From: Perilla frutescens
Taxonomy: Eukaryota > Streptophyta > Magnoliopsida > Lamiales > Lamiaceae
Assembly (NCBI GenBank): GCA_026008535.1
Contig: BRKX01000004.1
Coordinates: forward strand, 35,158,501 to 35,222,500
DNA: 64,000 nucleotides
Direction: 5' to 3'
Positions 46,501 to 58,500 of this stretch are shown here, in pieces. The position numbers and the translations under genes were made by a program. Numbering within the stretch: position 1 is the stretch's first letter; the number at the start of each line of letters is the position of its first letter. The notes below the pieces were generated by a model. The model was not told the DNA's origin and did no database searches. It worked only from the letters and a program-made list of their open reading frames with translations.

Positions 46501-49500
46501 TAAAACTCAAAGATAATAGAATGAGAAACAGTAAATAACAAGAAGCAAATAGAGAGTGGGAAAAGGTGCCCAAGGCACGACGGCTCAGATTTTCCCACTG
46601 GGATCTGCAGTAGTCCTCTCCGGCGACCGGAGAAATAGTCCAGAGAAGGGGAAGAGGAAGCGGGACGGCTAGGGTTCAAGGGGGCAGGGGGTTTCAGCCT
46701 CTCTTTCTCACAGCACACTCCTCCCAAACACTCAGCGGCCAAACAGGAGCCGATAGACAGAACTCCGGCCAGAGAAACCGTGGGAGCAAGGTGAGAAGAT
46801 CCAGAAAGAGAGAGAGAGTATGTGAGATTAGATTCAGAGATCGAGCATATCTACGGTGAGGGAGAAGAGAGATGTTATAGATGCTTCTAGAGCATAGGGA
46901 AATACCAACTGCCTTAATGCAGTTTAGATTAAGAAGTTGGATCGTCATTAGGGTTTAGGATTTGGGGCTTGGGCCGGGTAGATAGGAATTATTGTAATTG
47001 GGCCAGAAAAAGGACAAATGGGCCAACACATAACATTTCCACCTTTGGCCCTTTTGGACTATTTCTGTCACCAAGGAGAAGGACCTGCCATAATAAACAC
47101 AAGAGATTATCATCATAGCCAAGTAATTTTTACTCTCGAATGTAACACAAAGTCACACTTAAGAGAAGGAGGAAATAAACACTATGCGTGTTTACTCCAG
47201 TCTCTCACACGTGAGACCAACCCAAATAACAAGTCCTTTGGTCTCAAAAAAGATCATTGACCTTTAAAGAACTTGTTCTAACCTAGCTTACAGTACCACA
47301 GGGAAAGATCACCAACTTGAGGTCAAGAAACCTCAACAAATAGAGATGGGTGTTAGGGTCACAGAGTTAACTGTGAGGTCCCATCTTAAGTTCCATAAGA
47401 TTTAACCAAAGTCCATATTAAGGGACTTCATGCAGGATTCCAGCTTTGCAACTGGTAGGCACTTTGTGCCCATATCCGCAGGGTTAAACTCAGAGGGAAT
47501 TTTGTTTAACAAAACTTCTCCTTTCTCAACTATATCTCGAATGAAGTGGTATCTCACATCAATATGTTTAGTGCGATCATGGAAAACAGGGTTTTTGCAT
47601 AGTTGGATTGCAGATTGACTGTCAGAAAATAACATAGGTTTATCATCAATAAAACCAATTTCAGACAGAACACCATTTAACCAAATGGCTTCTTTAACTG
47701 CCTCTGTAGCTGCAATATACTCAGATTCAGTTGATGATAAAGCAACAATACTTTGCAGCTGAGATTTCCAACTAATGCTAGACCCACATAAGGTAAACAC
47801 ATAGGATGTGGTGGACTTTCTGTGGTCTCTATCATTTGCATAATTAGAGTCTACATAGCCAACACATTTAACACCATCTAGAGATTTTGAGAAAGTTAAA
47901 CCACAAGAGGCAGTGGATTTTAAGTATCTTAATAACCATTTTAATGCTTCCCAATGAGGCATGCCTGGATTAGCCATATATCTACTTAGACAAGATACAG
48001 CATAAGCTATATCTGGTCTAGTACTTATCATTAGATACATAACAGATCCAATAGCATTAGCATATGGGATATCTTCCATTTCTTTTAATTCAAAATCACT
48101 CTTAGGACATTGATCTTTACTTAACTGAAAATGGGATGCTAGAGGAACAGAGACAGGTTTGCATGCATGCATATCAAATTTTTTCAAAACTTGTTCAACA
48201 TAGGGAGATTGGTGCAACAACAAAGTGTGCTTACATCTATCCCTATCTATATTCATACCTAGTATTTTTCTTGCATCTCCCAAGTCTTTCATATTGAAGT
48301 TGGCACAGAGTTCAGATTGTACATGCTTCAAAGTCTTCAGGCATGGGCTTATCAGTAACATATCATCCACATATAGAAGTAAGAAAACAGTCACATGAGA
48401 TATCACATAATACAGGCAGTGGTCAAATTTGCTTCTACAGAAGCCTAAGTTTTTCATGCAGTTATCAAACTTAATGTTCCATTGTCTTGGAGATTGCTTT
48501 AAACCATACAAAGATTTTTTCAACAAGCACACATGATCAGGATGTTTTTCATTAATGAAGCCCTCAGGCTGTTGCATATAGATATTGTTTTCAAGTTCTC
48601 TATGCAAGAAGGCAGTAGTGACATCCATTTGTTTAAGTTCCCAATTAAAGTGAGCAGTTAAGGCCAGCATTATCCTTACAGTGGTAAACTTAACAACAGG
48701 AGCAAAGATTTCATTATAGTCTATGCCTTCTTTCTGTGTAAATCCCTTGGCAACAAGCCTAGCTTTAAACCTGACACTATTTACTTCTTGTTTTATCTTG
48801 AATAGCCATTTTCACTCAACAACAGAACATGCATCAGGTTTCTTAACAAGGATCCAAGTGTCATTATCATGCAAAGATTTCATTTCACATTTTATTGCTT
48901 CAACCCATTTTTCAGATTCTGGACATGTAATGGCAGCTTTGTAGGTTTTAGGTTCAGCAGAATCAAGGTTATTAAACACATTGAAGGCATAAAATGATAA
49001 ATTGCATCCATTATACCTAGAAGGGGTTTTAATTTCCCTTCTGACCCTATCCCTTGAAAGCACATAATCATCCAAGTTCATTTGTTCAGTGTTATGCTCA
49101 GAATTATTATCAAAATTATGTTCATGAAGGGACTCAGAAGATTCAGAGACATTCACATGATCAGAAGCATTTGAGGCAGAATCATCAGTATTAAAATCAT
49201 CTTGATTGTTCATATTATCATGCAAATCATGCTCAATCAAAGGGGGTTCCACCTTAGACAGATCAGGGATAAAGGGAATTTCAACATGTTTCTCCACCTC
49301 ACAAGGAGCAACAGAGGGTGAGGATTTCATCAAACAAGGGAAGTCATTCTCATTAAATGTGACATCTCTGCTAATACAGGTTTTGAAACCAGGCAGAGTT
49401 CTATCCCATAACCTATAGCCTTTTACCCCTTCTGGATAGCCCAGAAAGATGCATTTTCTAGCTCTAGGTTCAATTTTGCTTAATCTTTGGTGTACATAGG

Positions 49501-52500
49501 CAGAACAACCAAACACTTTTAAGTTACCAAGGCAAATAGGCTTATTAAAAAACACAGACTCAGGTTGTCTACCTAGTAATGGGACAGAGGGTGATCTATT
49601 TATAAGATAACATGCAGTCATAAGGGCTTCCCCCCAAAAAGGTTTATCAAGCCCTGAGCCTGCAAGCAGACTTCTAACTCTCTCCAAGAGAGTTCTATTC
49701 ATTCTTTCTGCAACCCCATTCTGCTGAGGGTTGTAGGGAACAGATTTATGTCTTTTGACTCCCATTTCACTACAAAAGTTATCCATAGCATGATTACAAA
49801 ATTCCAAACCATTATCTGTTTTTAAGCACTTAATTTTCATATTGGTTTGATTTTGTATTTCAGCAACCCATTTTGAAAATTTCATAAAAACATCTGACTT
49901 GTTTTTCATTAAAAAGACCCATGTTTTTCTTGAAAAGTCATCAATAATAGATAAGAACATATTACCACCATGGGTTGGGACCTTTGAAGGTCCCCATACA
50001 TCTGCATGCAAGTATTCTAGAATATGAGAACTCAATTTCATTTTAGGATATGCAGCAGGCAAAGAAAAGGGGGATTTGTGCTGTTTTCCCAATAAGCAAG
50101 GTTCACAGAATGGCACAGAGGAGATTTTGTCATTTTTGAAAGCTCCAGCTTTGTTTAAAATTCCTAAACCCCTGTTACTCATGTGACCTAATCTTGCATG
50201 CCATAGATGAGTTTTATCAGATTTTACCACATTAGCAGTTAAGATGGGCATAGGTTTAGCAATCACAGAGTATAAATCTCCTTTTCTGGGAGCATCAAAA
50301 TAGTGCACAAAGTTCATATCAAAACTGAAACTCTTTTGATTAACAGAACCATAAAGCAGTTGATCAGCCAATTTTGAGACAGATAATAAATTGAACTTCA
50401 ATTTTGGCACATATCTCACATTCTGCAGACAAATCATGCTTTCATTTTCAAATTTTAGGCAAATATCACCTTTTCTTTCAATATCACATTGTTGGCCATC
50501 TGCCAATGCAACAGATCCACACTTAGATAGATTAAGATTTGAGAAAATGTGCTTGTGTGGAGTGACATGAAAGGTGCACCCAGAATCTATTAACCATTCA
50601 GTTTCAAGAAAAGATATTGACAAAGCATTTGACAAGTTTATGAATTGGAAATCAGAAGTGGAGTGAACCATATATATTTCTCCTTTTTCATAATCAGGCT
50701 CATTATTATCATACTCAGAACATTCTTGGTGATATTGCATGGTGAGATTAGCATGATTATTCCCAAAACCTCTACCCCTCTTAGGTTGCTTACACCTATT
50801 TGAGAAATGGCCAGGTTTCCCACAGTTCCAACATACTTTCTTTGACTTTTGGTCTTGAGATTGGAAATTTTGGGTAGAAGGTCTGAAAGATTGGTTTCTG
50901 GGATTGTAAGGGTTTTGCCTTTGAGAATTTTGAGGGAAAAACCTGTTATCACAAGAGGGCTGAAAAAGGTTGTTGGATTTTTCTATTCTGCATTCCCTCC
51001 TATGTCTTTCCTCAAGATTAGATTCTCTTTTATGCTGTTCTGCATTCAATACACTAGGGTTTTCTGGGCTGAAATCAATATAGGGCCTGTTTTTAAAGTT
51101 TTTATTAACATACAAGATTTCATTTTGCACAGGCTTAGAGTTTAATTTCTTGATTTCATTTTCTTTAGCCTTTAACCCAGACACAATCATATCACAAGTG
51201 AGTTTGCACCCACCATACTTTAATGCAGATTTAGCTTCAGCATATAATTCTGGAATAGCACCAAGCAATATTTGAGGAGCATAAGCTTCAATTTTATCAT
51301 CTCCAGCAAGCTTTACATCTTTTAACAGTTTAGTGAAATCATGCATATTAGTGTCAACATCTTTAGAAGGGTCCATTTGAAATGACATAATTTGACTTTG
51401 CAAGGAATACATATGCTCTTCAGAATTTGCAATAAACAGGTTAGTTAGGGCATCCCATAAATCCTTAGCACATCTATGGTGAGAAACTTGCCTCACAATG
51501 GCACTACTTAGATTTAACAGAATTGTAGCCCTAGCACCAGCATTTAACTTTGCAAGATTTTTATCGGGTTCATGCTCATCAATTTTATCAGAAATAGCAT
51601 CCCACAGATTTTCTTTAGTCAAAATACATTCAACCCTAGTCTGCCAATCTCCAAAATCACCACTCCCATTAAAAGGGACAGCACTAAGAGTATTCATGCT
51701 TAATCACAGTAAATTCCACAGAAAAAATACAGTAAATTCCACAGAATTTGCAGGAATTTCACAGAATTTCCCAATATTATCAGAATAATCACCAGAACAC
51801 AGATTTGACAAGCAGAAGTGTACCAATAACCAGGAAGCAGAAGCTTCCACAGGCCAGAAAAGGAACACCTGGGGAATCTAGAGCTAAGGCTATCCCAGTT
51901 CGCAACACAGATTTATCTGTGGCGCAGAGGGTCACTTAGGTCAATCCCTAACACCTTTTCAGCCAATACTTCAACACCAGACTTATTTCTAAGTCAACAG
52001 AAAACCAAACTCCGGGTTTTCACAGATCCAAAACCAATATACCAACAAGATAACGCACTTTTCAACAGAATTATACCAAGAAGAACAAGATTACAGCACA
52101 GACGGTCTGAGAATCCCTTCCTTAACCTCGCTATCGGGGCAACCCGCTTTGAGGAGACCCACAGGGGAATCCAGACGGTCCCGACCGTAAGCAAGGGGTT
52201 AAGGTATAGCTTTGAATACCAAGGGCAAGAGACAGACACTAAGCGGAAGTAGACAAGGCACAGGATCGACACAATACCACTAAGGAGTTTAGGGTTTTGA
52301 GAGACAATACCAGAGCCGACTTTCCTAGGAGGGGGAAAGCCGGACTTACCCTTTAATCGGAGCCCGAGGGGGGCGAGGTGTGCGCGGCCCTTACCGGCGG
52401 CGGGGTGCTAGGAATGGAGGCATGAGGGTGCCCCCGGCTAGGCCTAAACCAGGCTCTGATACCACTGTTGTGGTATCGCCCAGCTGGGGTTTACACCACT

Positions 52501-55500
52501 TGTTTTCCTACCCCTTGCAGTTCCTAAACACTAGCTACTCAAGTAGCTTGAACCAAAAATACTATTACAGCAGATTGCAAGAACAAGAAAAATGACAGAA
52601 GCTAAACTAGGGTTTCCTCAAGAGGCTGTTGCTTCGTCTGCCTCAGAGATGAAAGGCCGGGAGGGCTTTCAAGGTTCCTCACAGGCTTAATCGGGTCCAA
52701 ATCTGTAGAGCGATCAAACACCAAGTTAGATAAAACTCAAAGATAATAGAATGAGAAACAGTAAATAACAAGAAGCAAATAGAGAGTGGGAAAAGGTGCC
52801 CAAGGCACGACGGCTCAGATTTTCCCACTGGGATCTGCAGTAGTCCTCTCCGGCGACCGGAGAAATAGTCCAGAGAAGGGGAAGAGGAAGCGGGACGGCT
52901 AGGGTTCAAGGGGGCAGGGGGTTTCAGCCTCTCTTTCTCACAGCACACTCCTCCCAAACACTCAGCGGCCAAACAGGAGCCGATAGACAGAACTCCGGCC
53001 AGAGAAACCGTGGGAGCAAGGTGAGAAGATCCAGAAAGAGAGAGAGAGTATGTGAGATTAGATTCAGAGATCGAGCATATCTAGGGTGAGGGAGAAGAGA
53101 GATGTTATAGATGCTTCTAGAGCATAGGGAAATACCAACTGCCTTAATGCAGTTTAGATTAGGAAGTTGGATCGTCATTAGGGTTTAGAATTTGGGGCTT
53201 GGGCCGGGTAGATAGGAATTATTGTAATTGGGCCAGAAAAAGGACAAATGGGCCAACACACAACAGTTAATTAATATTTTATATGTAATTTTCAGGAAGA
53301 AAATTAAAATAACCAAAATTAGAAAATAAAATTCTTTTATAGCCAAGATTCTTGATAAATTCTATTCTAAGTTCTAACCAAAATGAGGCGTAAAAATTAT
53401 TTTTATCCTTACTATCAAGGTTAAAAGTCAAAAGAAGAGAAACATGTGCATGTTGCACACAGTTCATACGAATTGTTTGTAAAACGAACATGTTTTCTTC
53501 TGAACTGTGTTCAAAATATAGGTGAATTGTGATCACAATTAAGGGAAAACATGTTCATTTCGCACACGTTTCGTATGAACAATATGGAAAACGCACTCAT
53601 TTCGTCTTTGATCCAAATATTCGTACACATTATGCAATAATTTTCTCATTTAAGATTTAAATTCCAGCATGTACATATGTAATTCACTAATTAACAATAT
53701 CTAAACATACAATCATCAATTATAATTAACTATAGTACATGTTTAAATCAAACAAAAAATGTAAAATGATGATGACAACAACAAGTTGGGTATCTAATTA
53801 AGTTGTTGGATATCCTCCATTTGGACCGGATTCCGCACATTTGACTTAAGAGTATTATTCACAATACAAATATATTGGGTTAAAAAAAGAATTTTCATCA
53901 TTGTTTGTTTGGGAAAAAAACATACATTATTAATCTATCAGGAGGTAAAAAAAAAAATTGCCACACACATAATCAATAACCTCATAATATAACAATAAAC
54001 ACTAAATATAAATATTAATTACTTGAAAATATTGTACGAATATATCTTGGATTCATTTTAACAAATCAGAGCACTAATATTATCAAGGTAGAATATATAT
54101 ATATTTTTTAAATAAGATAAAACAAAGATCATCAGAAACGTAATTTATTCATATTCTTTGTCGAACTAATTATGTGTTCAGCACTCGTCATCAATTCCAG
54201 AGTTTTGACGAATAATATTAATGTAACATATTTGTAAATTATAACCAATCTCATTTCATCATGAATTTGAATATTTATTAAAATATTATTTCTTTCGTGT
54301 AGATGTAATATAATTTAATCGGCAACTGAATTCACGTGCGGATGATTTTATAATTTCATAGGTGATATTCCAAAGGAGATTTTTATGCTCAATAATTTAA
54401 GGCAATTGAACATCGGAAACAACCAACTTCGTGGATCATTGCCCACAGAAATTGGGAACACATCCATTCGGAATATGTGGCTTCATTTCAATTATTTAAG
54501 CGGTATGGTTTTTATTTCTCGTTCTGCACTTTCATTATTTTGAAACTTATATAAGTACTAGAATTGTCAAATGGATTGGGTGCCCATGCCCAAATTTGGA
54601 CGGACCCGTACCCAATCCAGCTAAGTGATGGGATGATCTTACCCTGGCAGCAATATTTAAAAAGGCGGAGGCTAACCTTGAGGCGTTTGCCTGCAGCCTA
54701 GAGAGGCGTAAGCCTCGATAATAAGAAGAAAAATATTTTAAAAAAAATATATAATTGCCATAAATTCATAATAATAGCCATAAATTCATAATAAACACAT
54801 AATTCATAACATTAAACACATATTCCACACAAAATAGCATAATTCAAGAATCTCATAACAAAATAACAAACAAACAATCTTACACAAAACACATAAGTCT
54901 TAATTTCAAATTAGTGGCTGGACTGATGGTGGAGATTGGAGACACAGAAGCTCGCGGGAAATCACAGCGGCGAACAGGCGGAGCGGAGTGTTGATAAAAT
55001 TCAGGTATTAATTGATTAAATTACTTCATGTGCTTATGTCGAGTGTATTAATTTGGGGGTTTTAACTCAAGCCCATAACATATTAATTAAAGCCCAAACC
55101 CTAAAAAAATAAAAATAAAATAAAAACTGAAATCGCTGAAATCGTTGAGCACAGTGAGACGGCGCCTCGCCCATAACGCCTCGCCTTAGGCACCTCAGGC
55201 TGCCTGGGTCGAACAGAGGCGTAAGCCTCGTATGTCCTGCAAGAGGCGGCGCCCCAAGTCATGAATTCTGGCGCCTCGCCTTGAGGCGCGCCTCAAGGCG
55301 TAAGCCTCAAACGCCTTTTTAAACTATGCCTAGCAGAATGGGTATTTTTTTGAAACCTAGCCCAGCTCAGGGGCACCAAAGACCCAATCCAACCCCAGCT
55401 TAGATCCATTTTAATTTAACTTATTAATTCCTTTCATCGCATATAAAAAAAATATTTCTATATATGGCAATTTTGCATTGAAAATTTTAAGATTTTAATA

Positions 55501-58500
55501 AATTCACTAAGTAAAGTTATAAACGTTGTAATTAAATTCATTGAGTAAAATTCTGTAAGTTAATTGTCATTGTAACATCAAGTTTTTTATGCTAATTAGA
55601 GTTTATTACACCCCCAATTATGATTCATTACATCTCAATTATGTTCAATAGTTATTTTGTTAGAAATTAATTTCATTTAGAGCTTAAAAAATGAAAAATG
55701 AATCTCTTTGTATTTTTTGTCCAAGCATGCTTATTCGAGATCTTAAATGAAAGATCGTGAAAAAACTTTTAATTTGATTTTTTTTTTTCTAAATTCAATT
55801 TAAAACGAACAAGTTATGATCATTTGAAGTTTGGAAATCTTTTTGATGATGCCAGCGCTGACTGATTTCACTTTTTTACAAAAGATTGTTGTACATGAGG
55901 CTAAGGTGCATTGGATACACTGAAGTCTTCTTTCTAGCATGTTGAAGTCGTGCATCAACAAGGGAGTTTCAAGATATTGTAACAGCATGAGGAGTATTGG
56001 AAATACAAGATCATGAAAGCTTATTAACCTTAAAAACATTCAAACTAACCAAACTTTAAATTACATCTTAGGTTTATATGCTACCAATCACAAATAACTT
56101 AGCCACAAATTATAAAATTATAACAAAATCAGAAGAGAAAAAAGTGAGAAAACAAAGAAAACAAAAACATGGACCAACTCACAATTCACAAACATCAAAA
56201 GAACTCTGTTAGTCTACAATTTAATTTAATAAAATAAACAAAGATTTCAACAAAAATTATGACACAAATTAAATAAACCCGATACATTTATGATATGTTA
56301 ATATTCTATGGCATCCGTAGATAATTCTGATCATTTTTTTTATTTTTGCTTAATTAGTGTTTGTAGAATATATCCATATTGAAACGAGTTTTCCCGTTTT
56401 GTGATTTGTGGGAGGTTTGTTACCCAACCTAAAGGTGTGGGAAGCCGGAACAAAAAACTTCTATGTACCTCCAAGAATTTTTACTTTTACACTAGGCCAA
56501 TTTTCTTATACGTTAGGTGTACATCAGACAGTTAACATATTGACCCGATCAATGGGTTGACCAAAAAAACCATAAAAAAAGTGATTCTTTTTAGAGACAC
56601 AAGTAATACCTTTTGAATTTTGAATCATATTTTTTTGTGTTACGGTTGATATTAATTTTGATAATTTTTTTTTCGTGACTGAGACTTTTTAAGAATACAT
56701 ATGATACTTTTGAACCTTTGAATGATGCTACCTCCGTCCCAATAGCAAGATCTCTCTTGCCTTTTTGGGACGTCCCAATACCAAAGTCTCATACCCAAAA
56801 AGAAAATAATTAATGTCCTAATCAAAGTGGACCCCACTTACTTTATATTACTTTTGATTATAATACTCTTTAATAAAGTAGATCCCACTTATTTTACCAA
56901 CTAATCTACTCCTCCTTAATCTCCGTGCCCAATAGCAAGGGGACTTTGCTATTGGGACATAGGTAGTACTTTTTAGTGTTACAATTAATTGGTACCGATT
57001 TTGATGATTTTTTGTCAATGCGTTGACCGTGTGATGTGCATCTAGTGCACACAAGATCTGCCCTTTTACTAAGTAGTCGTACGTGAACAATTTTATTTTA
57101 CATTATAATGAAAATTTAACTCCGCAAAATAGTCGAGGACTATCTACTTATTTAGTATTAACAACTAAAAAATAATTCATTATACTTATGTACCATGTTC
57201 ACATCAATTATCTCAATTATAGCTATTATAAAAATTAAACAATAATTAACTAAAATTAAATGGATTTACAAATCAAAAAATTAAAAAAAAAATCACGAAC
57301 TCAATTAATAATATTAACAAAAAATTAAAAAAAAATGCAATGATAAATCAAAATATGATATAATCAAACCTATGTAATGAAAATTTAAATAAAAAAAATC
57401 AAGCCGTGTTGGTATTAATTAAATTTATCCCCATTTATTACAAATTTGAACATTTCCATATCCTTCCAAACAAATATAGTGAAACTTGACTTATCTAACC
57501 CTCGTACAAAATCAACTTTCAGGTCCAATACCTTCCACCATTGGGAATCCATCAGGGATGGTTAATTTAGCACTCCAATCCAACAATTTAATTGGAGAGA
57601 TTCCATTATCCATTTGCAAGTTGAGATCTCTTGAAATTCTCTATTTAACAAATAACAGTTTGGAAGGAGCAATTCCAGATTGTTTGGGAAACTTGAGCAA
57701 ATCTTTGCTAATACTTCACTTGAATGCAAATAAATTTAGTGGCCTCATTCCATCAACATTTACCAAGGGATGTAGTATTCAATCTCTTACTTTGAATGGT
57801 AATAAATTGGAGGGGGCATTGCATCAATCTCTACTCAATTGTGAAGGTCTACGCGGTCTTGACATCGGTGACAATGAAATACAAGACACATTTCCCTTTT
57901 GGTTGGAAACACTTCCTGAACTTCGTGTCCTTGTCCTAAGGTCTAATAAATTTAATGGCACGATGTTAGTTCCTTCAAAGACTAAGAATCCATTTTCCAA
58001 GTTGCAAGTTTTAGATATATCTCAGAATGCATTTACTGGCTCTTTACCTGAATTCTATTTCATGAATTTTCGAGGCATGGTGGATGTGAAGGAAAATCAG
58101 ACGAATGATGAAACAAATTTATTTCGGAAATTTGTTGAGTTGACGTTTACTTTGAAAGGCTCCGATATAGCATTGCAGAGAATATTGGCAAGCTTTACAA
58201 TTATGGACTTATCCTTCAACATGTTTTCTGGTAGTATTCCAAACTCCATAGGCTATCTTAATTCTCTTAGATACTTGAATTTGTCTCACAATAGCCTCAC
58301 GGGACATATACCTGCATCTCTTGGAAATATGAGTGTGCTTGAATCATTGGACCTGTCTACAAACAATTTGTCTGGTGAAATTCCTGAGCAATTGGCAGGA
58401 TTGACATTTCTAGCAAAGTTAAATCTTTCATCAAACAATTTTGTTGGACAGATACCTCAATCTCATCAATTTTTGACATTTGAGAATAATTCATACATGG

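Larger units (their letters stand above)
46236..53265 (-). mobile_element. Copia element B, 7,030 bp, nearly intact
   Basis: Complete LTR retrotransposon in intron 5, antisense to the LRR gene. The target duplication GTTAA at 46231-46235 and 53266-53270 is perfect. LTRs at 46236-47035 and 52466-53265 are 800 bp each, with eight differences seen by eye (about 99% identical), so the insertion is recent. Primer site, leader, polyprotein frame and polypurine tract are all present. Confidence 0.95.

Noticed and set aside
46449..46948. Minus-strand ORFs in 46449-46948 and 52679-53178 as genes
   Set aside because: They lie inside the two LTRs of Copia element B and are duplicated because the LTRs are.
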